From the NCBI GenBank assembly GCA_016715885.1, contig JADJXL010000020.1:310001-374000 (forward strand): 64,000 nt of DNA, given 5' to 3'. This DNA is from Polyangiaceae bacterium. GTDB lineage: Bacteria > Myxococcota_A > Polyangia > Polyangiales > Polyangiaceae. Positions within the stretch are counted from its first letter, which is position 1; each line of letters starts with the position of its first letter. The position numbers and the translations under genes are program-made. Below the pieces are notes generated by a model, which saw only the letters and a program-made list of their open reading frames with translations, was not told where the DNA came from and ran no database searches. Shown in pieces: positions 8,809 to 17,189 of this stretch.

Positions 8809-9825
8809 TCACGCCGCGCGTTGCTTTGTTCGAGGCTTGAGCCATGCGGCAAGCTCTTCACGCGACAGGTCGAGCACGACATCGCCGACTTGTTTGGCGC
8901 CATCTTTCTGCAACCGAGCCGCGACTCGAACCTGCTCGCGCTCGGTCAATGCTCGCCCCAGACGCCTCTCGAGCAAGCTCACCAGGAGCGCGAGTGCTTC
9001 CTTGCGGCCTTCCTTGCGCCCTTCCTTGCGACCTTCTTCACGCCCCTCGTCACGCCCGAGTCCCATGCCGCGAGCCAAACCAACTTCGTAGAACCACTCG
9101 TCTACCGTGAGTTCTTTGGGCATGACCGACTTTACCACATCTTCGAGCATGTGTGCACCGTTCTTGATGTTCGCCATCGCAACCATCGTCATCATCAAGT
9201 GGGCAAACTCCTGACGGTTCGTCCGCGCTTGCATCAGCCGGACCGTGCGTTCGAGTTTTTCTTTGTCGACGTCCACGGCGAGCGGGACGAACACCAGCCA
9301 GAAAACACTCCCCATAGCTTCGATTTCGGCCACCGTGCGCTGATAGATGGCTTCAATCCGATACGTCACTCCACAAAATGGCGTCCCATCCGGTGAAGTC
9401 CGATATTCGCCCTGCCTCGGCAATGGTTCTTTCCGACCCGTCAGTATGACGACGACGCTCTCGATGCGTATCGGCGCGGCTCCTGCCATACCCAACGCCC
9501 GCTTTGCCTCCGCATCCACCTGCGCCGCGACCGCCGCAAGCTGATGATATTCGTATACGCGAAATCCAATTTTTACGTCGAATCGCAAAACCCACTCGAT
9601 ATGCAACAAGCGCGATTCGTCTTCCGACCTCACCAAGAGTGCCCGATCGAGTCGCCGCTCTCGCTCCGCCACCTGCGTTTCGACCCATTCGACATGCCGG
9701 ATCGGGTACCTTGTGGTCGCCCACGCCTGTGCCAGCGCCTCCGGATGCCTTCGCGACAAGTGACGCAGCATCAAGTCCACCGCGGCCCGGCGCTTCTGTG
9801 TGCGAAATTGCTTACGTTTTGCCAT
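8809..9825 (-). CDS. Rpn/YhgA-like PD-(D/E)XK family protein with GRKE linker repeats
   Basis: 338 residues. The N-terminal 230 residues resemble Rpn-family proteins (recombination-promoting nuclease / putative transposase): a beta-rich core with R-L-L-H-I-E-W-V near residue 75, where the Glu fits the E-x-K position of the nuclease fold, followed by V-Y-E-Y-H-Q and V-V-V-I-L-T. A charged linker then repeats G-R-x-E about five times (residues 258-276), followed by a helical tail (L-L-E-R-R-L-G-R). The linker is encoded by 12-bp repeats, a length-variable feature known in this family. No other mobile-element parts are nearby. It is separated from the P450 start by 11 bp, so the two may be co-transcribed by chance. 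Confidence 0.78.
   Translation of the reverse strand: MAKRKQFRTQKRRAAVDLMLRHLSRRHPEALAQAWATTRYPIRHVEWVETQVAERERRLDRALLVRSEDESRLLHIEWVLRFDVKIGFRVYEYHQLAAVAAQVDAEAKRALGMAGAAPIRIESVVVILTGRKEPLPRQGEYRTSPDGTPFCGVTYRIEAIYQRTVAEIEAMGSVFWLVFVPLAVDVDKEKLERTVRLMQARTNRQEFAHLMMTMVAMANIKNGAHMLEDVVKSVMPKELTVDEWFYEVGLARGMGLGRDEGREEGRKEGRKEGRKEALALLVSLLERRLGRALTEREQVRVAARLQKDGAKQVGDVVLDLSREELAAWLKPRTKQRAA
8999..9046. repeat. 12-bp tandem repeats encoding a GRKE linker
   Basis: Four near-identical 12-bp units (CTTCCTTGCGCC-like on the plus strand) encode consecutive G-R-K-E / G-R-E-E tetrapeptides inside the Rpn-like gene. Such in-frame arrays can grow or shrink by slippage without breaking the frame. Confidence 0.7.
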
Positions 9826-9952
9826 GGTTCCTCACAAACGCAGGCGCATTGCCCCTACATCACATCCATCGTTCGGGGTGGGCGCGAGTTGCGTCGGAGG
9901 ACCAAAAAAACTGACTGCACATCAAATTCAGCTGAATCGCTATGCCGCATCC

Positions 9953-10822
9953 ATGTACCGTTCCCCCATGTCGCTTCGCTCTTGCGCCCTCTCGATCGCT
10001 CTCGCAGGCTCGCTCCTTCTGCCCACGACCGCCCTTGCCGCCGATCCTCCCGTCGATTCGCGGCCTCGTTTGCAAGTCAATTTCCCGGTCGACTTGACCA
10101 TCACCGGCGCGGGCGCCGCCATTTGGCTCACCACCGAAATCCTCAAGGGCAAAATCGCACCGTCCACGTGCCGCTGGTGCAATCCACCTGCCGGAGACCT
10201 TGCCGTCAAAAACGCCCTTCGCTGGGACAACACGCGTAATGCCGACATCGCCAGCTACGTCACCGGGTTTGCCCTCGCACCCATGGCAGCCCTCGGACTC
10301 GACGCCGCCGTCGTGTATGCCTCCGGCGGCAGCTTTCGTGAATGGGGCGAAGATGCGACCATCATCATGGAGTCCATCGTCATTGCGGCCAACCTCAATC
10401 AGCTCGTCAAATTCGTCGTCGCTCGTGAAAGACCCTTCGTCCATGACCTCGATCCGAATGCAAAAGGGCGTACGAGCTCCCCGGGCGACAACAATCTTTC
10501 TTTTTATTCGGGCCACACGATGCTCGGGTTCGTTTCGGCCGTATCCGCCGGAACGATTGCATCATTAAAAGGTTATCGTGCAGCGCCTTGGATATGGGGC
10601 ACGGGGCTCACGATTGCAGCAGCCACGGGATATTTGCGCATTGCCGCGGACAAACATTACTTGAGCGACGTATTGACGGGCGCCGTCATGGGCTCGGTCG
10701 CCGGGTTTCTCGTTCCGTGGCTCCATCGCCCGCAAAATTCCGCGGTCCAAGTCACCGGCATGAGCGCCGGATCCATGGCGACAGGAGGAACGATCATCTC
10801 GTTTCAGGGAATCTTGCCCTGA
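9953..10822 (+). CDS. PAP2-family phosphatase, exported or membrane-bound
   Basis: 289 residues from the ATG at 9953 (ATG at 9968 is an alternative); the frame opens earlier at 9800 but only these starts place a normal signal peptide first (hydrophobic run then A-L-A-A-D). All three PAP2 motifs are present: K153-F-V-V-A-R-E-R-P, Y185-S-G-H-T, and R229-x5-H235-x3-D239. Hydrophobic helices surround the second and third motifs. Family knowledge: these enzymes remove phosphate from membrane lipids such as phosphatidic acid or undecaprenyl pyrophosphate on the periplasmic side. It is followed 33 bp later by an LpxL-like acyltransferase, so a joint lipid-processing role is plausible. It is divergent from the Rpn-like gene. 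Confidence 0.9.
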   Translation: MYRSPMSLRSCALSIALAGSLLLPTTALAADPPVDSRPRLQVNFPVDLTITGAGAAIWLTTEILKGKIAPSTCRWCNPPAGDLAVKNALRWDNTRNADIASYVTGFALAPMAALGLDAAVVYASGGSFREWGEDATIIMESIVIAANLNQLVKFVVARERPFVHDLDPNAKGRTSSPGDNNLSFYSGHTMLGFVSAVSAGTIASLKGYRAAPWIWGTGLTIAAATGYLRIAADKHYLSDVLTGAVMGSVAGFLVPWLHRPQNSAVQVTGMSAGSMATGGTIISFQGILP

Positions 10823-10855
10823 CGCCATTTCATCGTAGACAACGAACCACCAAGC

Positions 10856-11794
10856 ATGATTCGAGCGTCCATGCCAAACGCATTGCACAGCATCAAGGAA
10901 GTCTTGCGCTTCGATTCCATCTTTTGGCGCAAATTCATGGCCGCCGGGATCAAGCACGGACCCGAAACATTCGTCAAATACAGCCCGCCCGTCTTCGGAA
11001 TTGCGATTGGGATGGCTCTTCCCGAAGCTCGGCGCCGCGTGCAATCAAGCCTCGAATTCGTACGCGGTCCGCGTTCTCCCGCCCAAGAAGCGGTCGAAGT
11101 GGCCACGGTTTTCGCGAACTACGCCCACTGTTTGACCGAAGCGATGCTCATCGGCGCCGACCGTGGTTTCGCCCTGCACCCCTGCGTGCACAATGCCGAG
11201 CATTACTACGAATGCATTGCGGCCGGACGCGGGGTGATCTTTGCCACAGCGCATACGGGTGGCTGGGACGTGGCTGGCGCGATGTTCAAGCGCAATCGGA
11301 ATCAGCAGGTGTACACGGTGATGCAGCGCGAACGCGACGAGAGCGCTCGGGCGCTGCAAGACGAGATGCGAGCGAAGGCTGGCGTGAAGATCATCCACAT
11401 CGGAGACTCGCCGTTCGATGCTCTGCCGCTGCTCGGTTACTTGAAGAACAACGCCGTCGTGGCGATGCAGATCGACAGGTCACCGAGCAGCATGCGTGCG
11501 CGCGAAGTGATGCTCCTCGACAAACCATGGCGCGCGCCAGAAGGTCCGCTGCGCCTCGCTGCAGCGAGCGGCGCGCCGCTCTTGCCCGTGTTCATCCGAA
11601 GGCTCGGCTTCATGCAGTACGAAGCCATCGTGCATCCACCGGTGCGTCTGCCACGAAAGCCGACGCCTGCGGAGCTCGATCAGGCTGCGCAACGCTTGAT
11701 GGACGCGCTGGGATCGTTTCTTCGACAGCACCCGACGCAGTGGTTCGATTTTGCGCGCGAAGATCCTTCCGCCGTCAAAGCGGGCCCTCGGTGA
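10856..11794 (+). CDS. LpxL/HtrB-family lysophospholipid acyltransferase
   Basis: 312 residues. The catalytic motif H133-T-G-G-W-D138 matches the H-x4-D/E box of LpxL/HtrB enzymes, and downstream blocks (V-V-A-M-Q-I-D-R near 200 and a P-V-F-I-R-R segment) fit the family. Family knowledge: these inner-membrane enzymes transfer acyl chains to lipid A precursors or other lipids. The usual strong N-terminal membrane helix is weak here. It follows the PAP2 gene by 33 bp on the same strand and likely shares its transcript. Its 3' end overlaps the converging ABC ATPase gene by 20 bp. The precise acceptor lipid is unknown. Confidence 0.88.
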   Translation: MIRASMPNALHSIKEVLRFDSIFWRKFMAAGIKHGPETFVKYSPPVFGIAIGMALPEARRRVQSSLEFVRGPRSPAQEAVEVATVFANYAHCLTEAMLIGADRGFALHPCVHNAEHYYECIAAGRGVIFATAHTGGWDVAGAMFKRNRNQQVYTVMQRERDESARALQDEMRAKAGVKIIHIGDSPFDALPLLGYLKNNAVVAMQIDRSPSSMRAREVMLLDKPWRAPEGPLRLAAASGAPLLPVFIRRLGFMQYEAIVHPPVRLPRKPTPAELDQAAQRLMDALGSFLRQHPTQWFDFAREDPSAVKAGPR

Positions 11795-12524
11795 GCCCAT
11801 GGACGAATTGGCGCACGACGGGATCGTCGCTCGCCTTTGCTTCCGCAGTCGTGCCGTCGAACACGAGTCGCCCTCGATGAAGCATGCCGATGCGATCGGT
11901 CACCGTGAGCAACCTGTCGAGATCGCTCGACACCATGATCACCGTGGCCCCTGCAGCTCGTTGCTCGTCGCGCAAGAGCTCGAAGATGCGTTGTGACGTG
12001 ACGGGATCGAGGCCTGCGGCGGGTTCGTCGTACAGAACGATCTCGGCGCGCGTGATGGTCGCTCGCGCAACGCCGACGCGTTTCTTTTGCCCCCCGGACA
12101 AACCCGCAGGCATGCGCTCTTCAAAGCCCGGCAGCGATACCACTTCGAGCCGTTCGGCAACGCGCTCGGCGATCTCTTCCTCGGAAAGGTCGAACAGACG
12201 CCGAAGCGGGAAGGCGATGTTTTCGCCGACGGTGAGGTAGTCGAAGAGGGCGTTGTTCTGAAAGAGCATGCCGAAACGAAGTCGAAACTCTTGTAGCTCG
12301 AGGTCGTTCATGGCGTGCACGTTGCGGCCATCGACCAGGAGTTTGCCCTCGTCCGGTTGAAGGAGGCCCGTGATGAGCTTCAAGAGGACGCTTTTTCCAG
12401 ACGCGCCGGGACCGATGAGCCCGTAGAGACAGCCGCGTGGGATGTCGAGGTTGACGCCTCGAAGCACGGTGCGGTGTCCGAACTTTTTGCTGACGCCGTT
12501 GATTTGGATGAGCGGTTCGCCCAT
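11775..12524 (-). CDS. MlaF-like ABC transporter ATPase lacking the H-loop histidine
   Basis: 249 residues from the ATG at 12524; the frame continues upstream to 12725 but that part overlaps the preceding gene. Walker A G-P-G-A-S-G-K-S (38-45), Q-loop near residue 89 (F-Q-N-N), signature L-S-G-G-Q-K-K-R (142-149) and Walker B I-V-L-Y-D-E-P (162-168) are intact and closest to the Mla/Ttg2 lipid-transport type. The switch position reads V-S-S-D, giving Ser200 where MlaF has V-S-H-D. It lies 13 bp after the pseudokinase-GYF gene, an apparent two-gene operon; no MlaE or MlaD gene follows. ATP hydrolysis may be slow or altered. Partner permease must be elsewhere. Confidence 0.9.
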   Translation of the reverse strand: MGEPLIQINGVSKKFGHRTVLRGVNLDIPRGCLYGLIGPGASGKSVLLKLITGLLQPDEGKLLVDGRNVHAMNDLELQEFRLRFGMLFQNNALFDYLTVGENIAFPLRRLFDLSEEEIAERVAERLEVVSLPGFEERMPAGLSGGQKKRVGVARATITRAEIVLYDEPAAGLDPVTSQRIFELLRDEQRAAGATVIMVSSDLDRLLTVTDRIGMLHRGRLVFDGTTAEAKASDDPVVRQFVHGLTEGPL

Positions 12525-12537
12525 GGAGGGCCTCGCT

Positions 12538-14043
12538 TCACTGCGGTGCAAACGTCGTACGCGATACGTCGAGGCGCGGGTGAGCAGGGAAAGACAAACC
12601 TCGAACGGCGCCGGCCACGCATGAGTTGACGCCGGGATTGGAAGGTCTGGTCGTGACCGTGACGCCGACGGCGCGGCCGTTTTGGACCGCGGCGCAGATG
12701 TTGACTTCGGTCGATGGAGGCACACCGCACGCGTTCAGGTAGGTGCCGCGATTGAGCACGTTGCCGTACGCGCCTGCGGTCAAGTCGGGCGGAGCATCCT
12801 TGCTGTAGTCCTCGACGTACTTCGCTTGCGCGCCTTCGCAGCTCATGCCGCCTGCGAGGACGGGCCTGCCGCCGCTGTTGAACGAGCCGCCGCCCGCATT
12901 GGGTCCGCCCGACTTGTTGCTCCCGGACAAACCACCGTCGACGTCGACAGTGACGACCTTGTCGCCTTGTACGACGGTGTTTTCCTTGCGAGATCCGCGT
13001 TTGCTCACGAGCCACCCGGCAAACCCTGCAACGAGGACGCCGACGACCGCAGCTCCAATGAGCGCTTTGTATTGCGTGCCTTGTCGCTCTTTGACGACGA
13101 CTTCTTCGAGCGCTTTCTTCTCCTGCTTGATGTCGCGATTGAGCTTGGCTTGTTCGGCGAACGGCGCGAACTGCTCCCAGTCCTTGATGAACTTTTCATC
13201 GTTGACTGCCGTGTCGCGCAGGATGTTTTCCCCGACAAACGTGTTGGTCGCGATCTGCTGAAGCATCTCGACGGCGTTGAACGGGCCGTGGTCCATGCCG
13301 TCCTTGATGACGACGTACCGAGGGCTCGGATCCGACTCGAGTCGCGCTTTCAGATCAGCGAGGCGCTGGGTGGGGTTGTCCGAACGAACCTGCGGCGCTT
13401 TGACGACCGCGATCGGAAACGGGCTGCTCAGTTGGGGCGCTCGAGGAGCCGGCGGCACGGCGGTAGCGACGACATTGGCTCCGGCGACCGGCGGGGGAGG
13501 CAGGCTGCCAAAGTCGAGCTCGACGGCGATGCTTTCCAGTTTGGGTCGCGCAGCGGGAGTCATGTCTTGCAGGGCTTGCGCGAGCGCGCCGAGGTCAGCG
13601 GGGCGACTGTCGGCCATGGCGACGAGGGCTTTGCCGAGGACCATTTCGAAGTGCGGGGGCAAACCCGCTACCGCTTCGGACGGACGGCGCATGCCAGGAC
13701 CAACGCTGCCGCCGGTGAGCATTTCATAGAGGATCGCGCCGACGCTGAAGACGCTTGCGCGCGCATCACCCGGGCTGCCCGAACGTGCTTCGGGAGCGAC
13801 GCAGGCGATGTCGGCGGGTAGGGTTGGAAGAACCTCGGCTTTGTCTTCGAGCAGGCTTGCGGCAGAGCCGGTGAAGAGGATGGCGGACGGGTGGACGAAC
13901 AGCAGTTTCCCGTCGCCATGGATCTGCTGAATTTCGGAGCAAAGCGGTACAATGATGGAAAGCGCTTCGGCCAACGAGAAAGACCGGGACGAAGCTCGAC
14001 GCGCCTCGAGCTCGGCGCGCAGGGTGCCGGGAGTGATCGACAT
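12538..14043 (-). CDS. Kinase-fold remnant + GYF_2-like + TM + AgmX/PglI-type C-terminal domain
   Basis: 501 residues; ATG at 14043 has AAGGTGG upstream (a GTG at 14052 is the alternative). Residues 1-165 look like a Ser/Thr kinase domain stripped of its ATP loop and catalytic loop, keeping only C-lobe features (V-A-P-E-A, V-F-S-V-G-A-I-L-Y-E-M-L-T-G-G). Residues about 243-300 match GYF_2-type domains (H-G-P-F-N-A-V-E-M-L). A charged coil leads to a membrane helix (about 327-347), a Gly/Ser linker and a C-terminal domain with two Cys and V-N-S-C-V-A-G-A-V-R-G-L-S-F-P, typical of AgmX/PglI-like myxobacterial proteins. Likely an inner-membrane scaffold with a cytoplasmic pseudokinase and periplasmic end, paired with the downstream ABC ATPase. 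Confidence 0.8.
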   Translation of the reverse strand: MSITPGTLRAELEARRASSRSFSLAEALSIIVPLCSEIQQIHGDGKLLFVHPSAILFTGSAASLLEDKAEVLPTLPADIACVAPEARSGSPGDARASVFSVGAILYEMLTGGSVGPGMRRPSEAVAGLPPHFEMVLGKALVAMADSRPADLGALAQALQDMTPAARPKLESIAVELDFGSLPPPPVAGANVVATAVPPAPRAPQLSSPFPIAVVKAPQVRSDNPTQRLADLKARLESDPSPRYVVIKDGMDHGPFNAVEMLQQIATNTFVGENILRDTAVNDEKFIKDWEQFAPFAEQAKLNRDIKQEKKALEEVVVKERQGTQYKALIGAAVVGVLVAGFAGWLVSKRGSRKENTVVQGDKVVTVDVDGGLSGSNKSGGPNAGGGSFNSGGRPVLAGGMSCEGAQAKYVEDYSKDAPPDLTAGAYGNVLNRGTYLNACGVPPSTEVNICAAVQNGRAVGVTVTTRPSNPGVNSCVAGAVRGLSFPAHPRLDVSRTTFAPQ

Positions 14044-14102
14044 CGGCGCCACCTTAACGCTGAATGACCCCAGTGCTCAATAGCTCGGGAGGGCAGGGGG
14101 GA

Positions 14103-14333
14103 TTAGGAAATGGCGGACGGTGGTGTTTTACCGCCCTGGGCACGTTCTTCTTCTTGGAGAACGGTGAAAACCAGGCCTGCGCCGATGATTGGAACGAGCC
14201 AGATGAGCTGAGCTTGTAGAACTTTCTGTTTTCGCTCGAAGACGTTGCTTCGGAATACGCGGTAAGTGAGCCAGGATTGGAATGCGACGATTGCGAGTAG
14301 CGCCGTAGCGAGGATGCCGTCGAACAGGTCCAT
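14103..14333 (-). CDS. Small two-helix membrane protein
   Basis: 76 residues with two hydrophobic helices (about 6-26 and 43-60) separated by a basic loop (R-K-Q-K), and a polar C-terminus. The second helix (W-L-V-P-I-I-G-A-G-L) is faintly like the PLDc_N small-membrane-protein type. It sits 59 bp upstream of the pseudokinase-GYF gene on the same strand and could be the first gene of that operon. No function can be assigned; the ribosome site is weak. Confidence 0.6.
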   Translation of the reverse strand: MDLFDGILATALLAIVAFQSWLTYRVFRSNVFERKQKVLQAQLIWLVPIIGAGLVFTVLQEEERAQGGKTPPSAIS

Positions 14334-14444
14334 TGAGGTTCGCGCAACGTATGCCCGAGTTTGCGGCGTGCAAGGGGCCGAGCGACAAAAGGTCCGAATG
14401 CTCCCGATGGACTGCTACCTGAGCATCTGACTAGACTGCGCCCC

Positions 14445-15569
14445 GTGCAAAAGCGCCGCATCGTGATGCACGCCGGGTTGGCGGTCGCTGCCGCGGCGCT
14501 TCCGCTCGCATTCGTGTCCCTTGGTGGAGGATGCAATGGTGGATGCAACGCGCTGCCGAGCAGCAGCGTCGACGGTGGCGACTTGCTCGGCGCATTCGAT
14601 CGCGACGCAGCCGCCGTGGACGCAGCGAATGACGCAGGGCGCAAGGCGACATCACGCAAGGAGAAAGATGCGGGATCGGTCGATGCGGCGGCACCCGTCG
14701 TGACGACGCCGATTACGCGCCCGCCCAACGAGAGCAGTTGCGTAACGCCGGAGGGGCAGGCGGATCGCGACATCAAGCGCACGTTTGGGCGCCCGGTTTG
14801 TCCTGGTGCCGAAGTGCTCGAGTGGAAAGACGAATGGGGCGCACCGAGATACGCGTGTGTGGTCGTGCCGCGAGGCATCGAAACGCGTGCTCCCTTGCCG
14901 CTGCTCATCTTCTTTCACGACGCTGGCAAGAGCCCTTCGAGTGTCGACAAGGAAACGTCGCTGCGTAAACACGCAAGTCGCTTCGACATCACGGGAGACG
15001 CCGCGCATACGGGCTTCGTCGTGCTTGCACCTCAAGGTCGTGCGATCCGGGGCAATCGCGATGGCGCGATGTTCGACGTCGAGTACGTCGCCGAAGACAA
15101 CGTCGATGTGACCACGACCGATCACTTCGTCTCGGTGCTGACGGCACGCGGCATCGTGGATCGAAGGCGCATCTACACCGTGGGCGCAGGCAATGGAGGT
15201 TTGATGGCTGCGACGTACGCGATGATGCGTGCCGATCGCGTCGCTGCATTCGCTACCTTTGGCAGTGATGCTCCTCGGGCCGCATGGTCCTGCGCTGGCC
15301 CGCCTCCACCAGCGTTCGTCCTCTACCGCGCATGCGATCGGATCACGCCTTGCGCTTCGGTCGAGCGATGGCTCCGAGCTCGCGATGGCACTGGCGCCGA
15401 AACGACAGGCGTACGCCTCGACAGCGCAGGCCGAGACGAGCCCAATTGCGCGATCGACAAGAAGTGCACGCCCATCGTGGGCACTGCGAATCATCGCCGG
15501 TGGCCGAAGACACGCGAGAGCGACATGCTTCGTTTTTTTGCGCGTCGAGCTCTCGCGGTTCCGCCGTGA
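14445..15569 (+). CDS. Exported alpha/beta-hydrolase-fold protein (LpqC/PHB-depolymerase-like), nucleophile replaced by Gly
   Basis: 374 residues from the GTG at 14445 (the frame opens at 14361). A hydrophobic signal ends at G-G-G-C, so it may be a lipoprotein, though the lipobox is loose. An Asp/Ala-rich linker precedes a hydrolase core: P-L-L-I-F-F-H-D-A-G (oxyanion-type loop, about residue 155), then V-G-A-G-N-G-G-L-M-A at the nucleophile elbow. Related feruloyl esterase/PHB depolymerase-type proteins have G-x-S-x-G here; codon GGC at 15189-15191 gives Gly249 instead of Ser. A candidate His lies near the end (A-N-H-R-R-W). The protein is probably not an active serine hydrolase and may bind a ligand. 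It is divergent from the small membrane protein. Confidence 0.82.
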   Translation: MQKRRIVMHAGLAVAAAALPLAFVSLGGGCNGGCNALPSSSVDGGDLLGAFDRDAAAVDAANDAGRKATSRKEKDAGSVDAAAPVVTTPITRPPNESSCVTPEGQADRDIKRTFGRPVCPGAEVLEWKDEWGAPRYACVVVPRGIETRAPLPLLIFFHDAGKSPSSVDKETSLRKHASRFDITGDAAHTGFVVLAPQGRAIRGNRDGAMFDVEYVAEDNVDVTTTDHFVSVLTARGIVDRRRIYTVGAGNGGLMAATYAMMRADRVAAFATFGSDAPRAAWSCAGPPPPAFVLYRACDRITPCASVERWLRARDGTGAETTGVRLDSAGRDEPNCAIDKKCTPIVGTANHRRWPKTRESDMLRFFARRALAVPP

Positions 15570-15617
15570 AATCCCGAAATAACCAGCTTCAACAATGCCA
15601 AGGAGTGGTAGTTCTCG

Positions 15618-16607
15618 ATGGCCATGGTGGGTCCATCGAAACTCGCTTCGGACATCATCCTCCGTGCGCTCGTCGATGCCATCGACGACGTCGTGTTCGT
15701 CTTCGACGAACAACTCGTTTGTCGCCACGTCGGGCGCGGGGTTTCCGAGCTTTTCGGGATCGACCCTGCGTCGGCGCTTGGACAATCACGTGCTTCGCTG
15801 CTCGAACGAATAGGCACCGCAGTCAAAGAGCTTGGTCCCGTCGTTGCGAGCTTGAACAATGGAGGCGCGGGCACGGAGCAATCCGATAGTGGTCCCATCG
15901 ACCTCGCATGTTCTCCACCACGGACGATCGCCTGGATATCGACAGCCGTCGTGCACGACGGATCGATCGCGGGACGAATCGATGTGGTGCGCGATCTGAC
16001 GCGCCAGCGTGACCTCGAGCGACGTGTTGCCGAGATGTCGCAAAGGCTCGAAGAAGCAACGCTTCTGGATGCGCTCACGGGTCTGGGAAACCTGCGCCGA
16101 TTCGAAGAAGAATGCGAACGCGAGCATCGGCGAGCGCAGCGCGTGTGGGACTCGTATGCCGTCGCGCGTGTGGACGTGCACGACATGGCCGCGGTGAACT
16201 CGACGTACGGGCGAGCCAAGGGGGATTCGCTTTTGCGATTGCTCGGCGAACGGCTTCGCGCATCGAGGCGTCAGTACGACATCGTCGCGCGGTGGCACAA
16301 CGACGACTTCGCGCTGCTCTTGCCGTGCATCGATCGTACGGCGGTGCAACGAGTGCTCGAGCGAGCGGCGAGCGAGGCAACGGCCACGGCGAAAGAAGCT
16401 GGTTTCGACATCAGGCTGAACGTGGGCGTTGCGGTGTGGACGCCGCCGTCGGCGGACAGCGCTACCGATGTGCTCGGGCGTGCAACAGCAGCGCTCGATG
16501 CTGCCAAGCAATCCGGGGCGGGCTCACTGCACGTCGATCTGGATGGCGCGACGTTCAAGAACGATCCGTTCGCATCGATTGCCGAGCCGCCCGAAAGAGT
16601 CGAGTGA
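15618..16607 (+). CDS. PAS-like sensor with degenerate GGDEF domain
   Basis: 329 residues; AAGGAG lies 12 bases before the ATG. Residues 12-130 form a PAS-like sensor (V-F-V-F-D-E-Q-L-V-C start, ending D-V-V-R-D-L-T-R-Q-R), followed by a short coiled coil and a GGDEF-fold domain beginning D-A-L-T-G-L-G-N-L-R-R. The active-site loop reads R-W-H-N-D-D-F (residues 225-231) instead of R-Y-G-G-D-E-F, so cyclic-di-GMP synthesis is unlikely. No EAL domain or inhibitory RxxD site is obvious. It most likely acts as a nucleotide-sensing or dimerising module. It is cytosolic with no signal peptide. It follows the hydrolase-like gene by 48 bp. Confidence 0.88.
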   Translation: MAMVGPSKLASDIILRALVDAIDDVVFVFDEQLVCRHVGRGVSELFGIDPASALGQSRASLLERIGTAVKELGPVVASLNNGGAGTEQSDSGPIDLACSPPRTIAWISTAVVHDGSIAGRIDVVRDLTRQRDLERRVAEMSQRLEEATLLDALTGLGNLRRFEEECEREHRRAQRVWDSYAVARVDVHDMAAVNSTYGRAKGDSLLRLLGERLRASRRQYDIVARWHNDDFALLLPCIDRTAVQRVLERAASEATATAKEAGFDIRLNVGVAVWTPPSADSATDVLGRATAALDAAKQSGAGSLHVDLDGATFKNDPFASIAEPPERVE

Positions 16608-16827
16608 TCCCGAGGGGCGAGCGGCACTCATTTTTCGCGACATCCTGATCAGTCCTTCAAGTTCTTCTCGAACAATTTCTCCTTCCCATCCAAACCTACG
16701 ATGGGACTTTGAAGATCAATCGCAAACTATTGATTTTAAACATTTTTCGTTCGTTGTGTGAGCCAAGAAGTCATTTCCGCCCAAACGGCTCCGGTGGGCT
16801 TGGCACGCAACCTGCTTGGGCCCAGCC
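16608..16827. other. Intergenic gap with an AT-rich island
   Basis: These 220 bases hold no convincing gene. Positions 16709-16755 are markedly AT-rich for this region, with TTGAAG at 16709 and TTTTAA around 16734-16739 (19-base spacing). This could be a weak promoter for the small TPR gene, but the match is poor. Confidence 0.3.
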
Positions 16828-17181
16828 ATGAGCCGACGGCGTGCGCACTCGAGGCACGGGACAGCCCGGGATGTCAGTCGATTGGTCCCCATCGACGACG
16901 ATCCGATCGAGGCGCTCATTCGGCGTTCGAAGCGGCAGCGACGGCGCGGTGATCAACGCGCTGCGGTGGTCTTGTTGCAGCGAGCGTGTTCGATGGATGA
17001 GTGGCGCGCGCGAACGTTCACGCTGCTTGGTGCGCTACTCAGCGAAGTGGGGCGATGCGACGAGGCGGAGCGTGCGTTTCTGCATGCTCGGTGGCTGCGT
17101 CAACGTGCGGGGGAAATGTCGCGGGCGGAAGTCACGATGCGGCTCGTCGACCGCGTTCGAGCGTCGCGCGCGGTTCCGTGA
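16828..17181 (+). CDS. Small TPR-like protein
   Basis: 117 residues from the ATG at 16828 (a TTG at 16816 also opens the frame). After a basic N-terminus, two helix-turn-helix units fit tetratricopeptide repeats: residues about 30-60 (R-R-G-D-Q-R-A-A-V-V-L-L-Q-R-A) and 63-95 (L-L-G-A-L-L-S-E-V-G-R-C-D-E-A-E-R-A-F-L). A third partial helix ends the protein. No signal or membrane segment. A protein-protein adaptor role is likely; the partner is unknown. It converges on the next small gene with 8 bp between stops. Confidence 0.65.
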   Translation: MSRRRAHSRHGTARDVSRLVPIDDDPIEALIRRSKRQRRRGDQRAAVVLLQRACSMDEWRARTFTLLGALLSEVGRCDEAERAFLHARWLRQRAGEMSRAEVTMRLVDRVRASRAVP

Positions 17182-17189
17182 AGCGCGGA

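Noticed and set aside
10588..11880. 430-residue plus-strand frame over the acyltransferase gene
   Set aside because: Arg/His-rich shadow in another frame; the real product carries the H-T-G-G-W-D motif.
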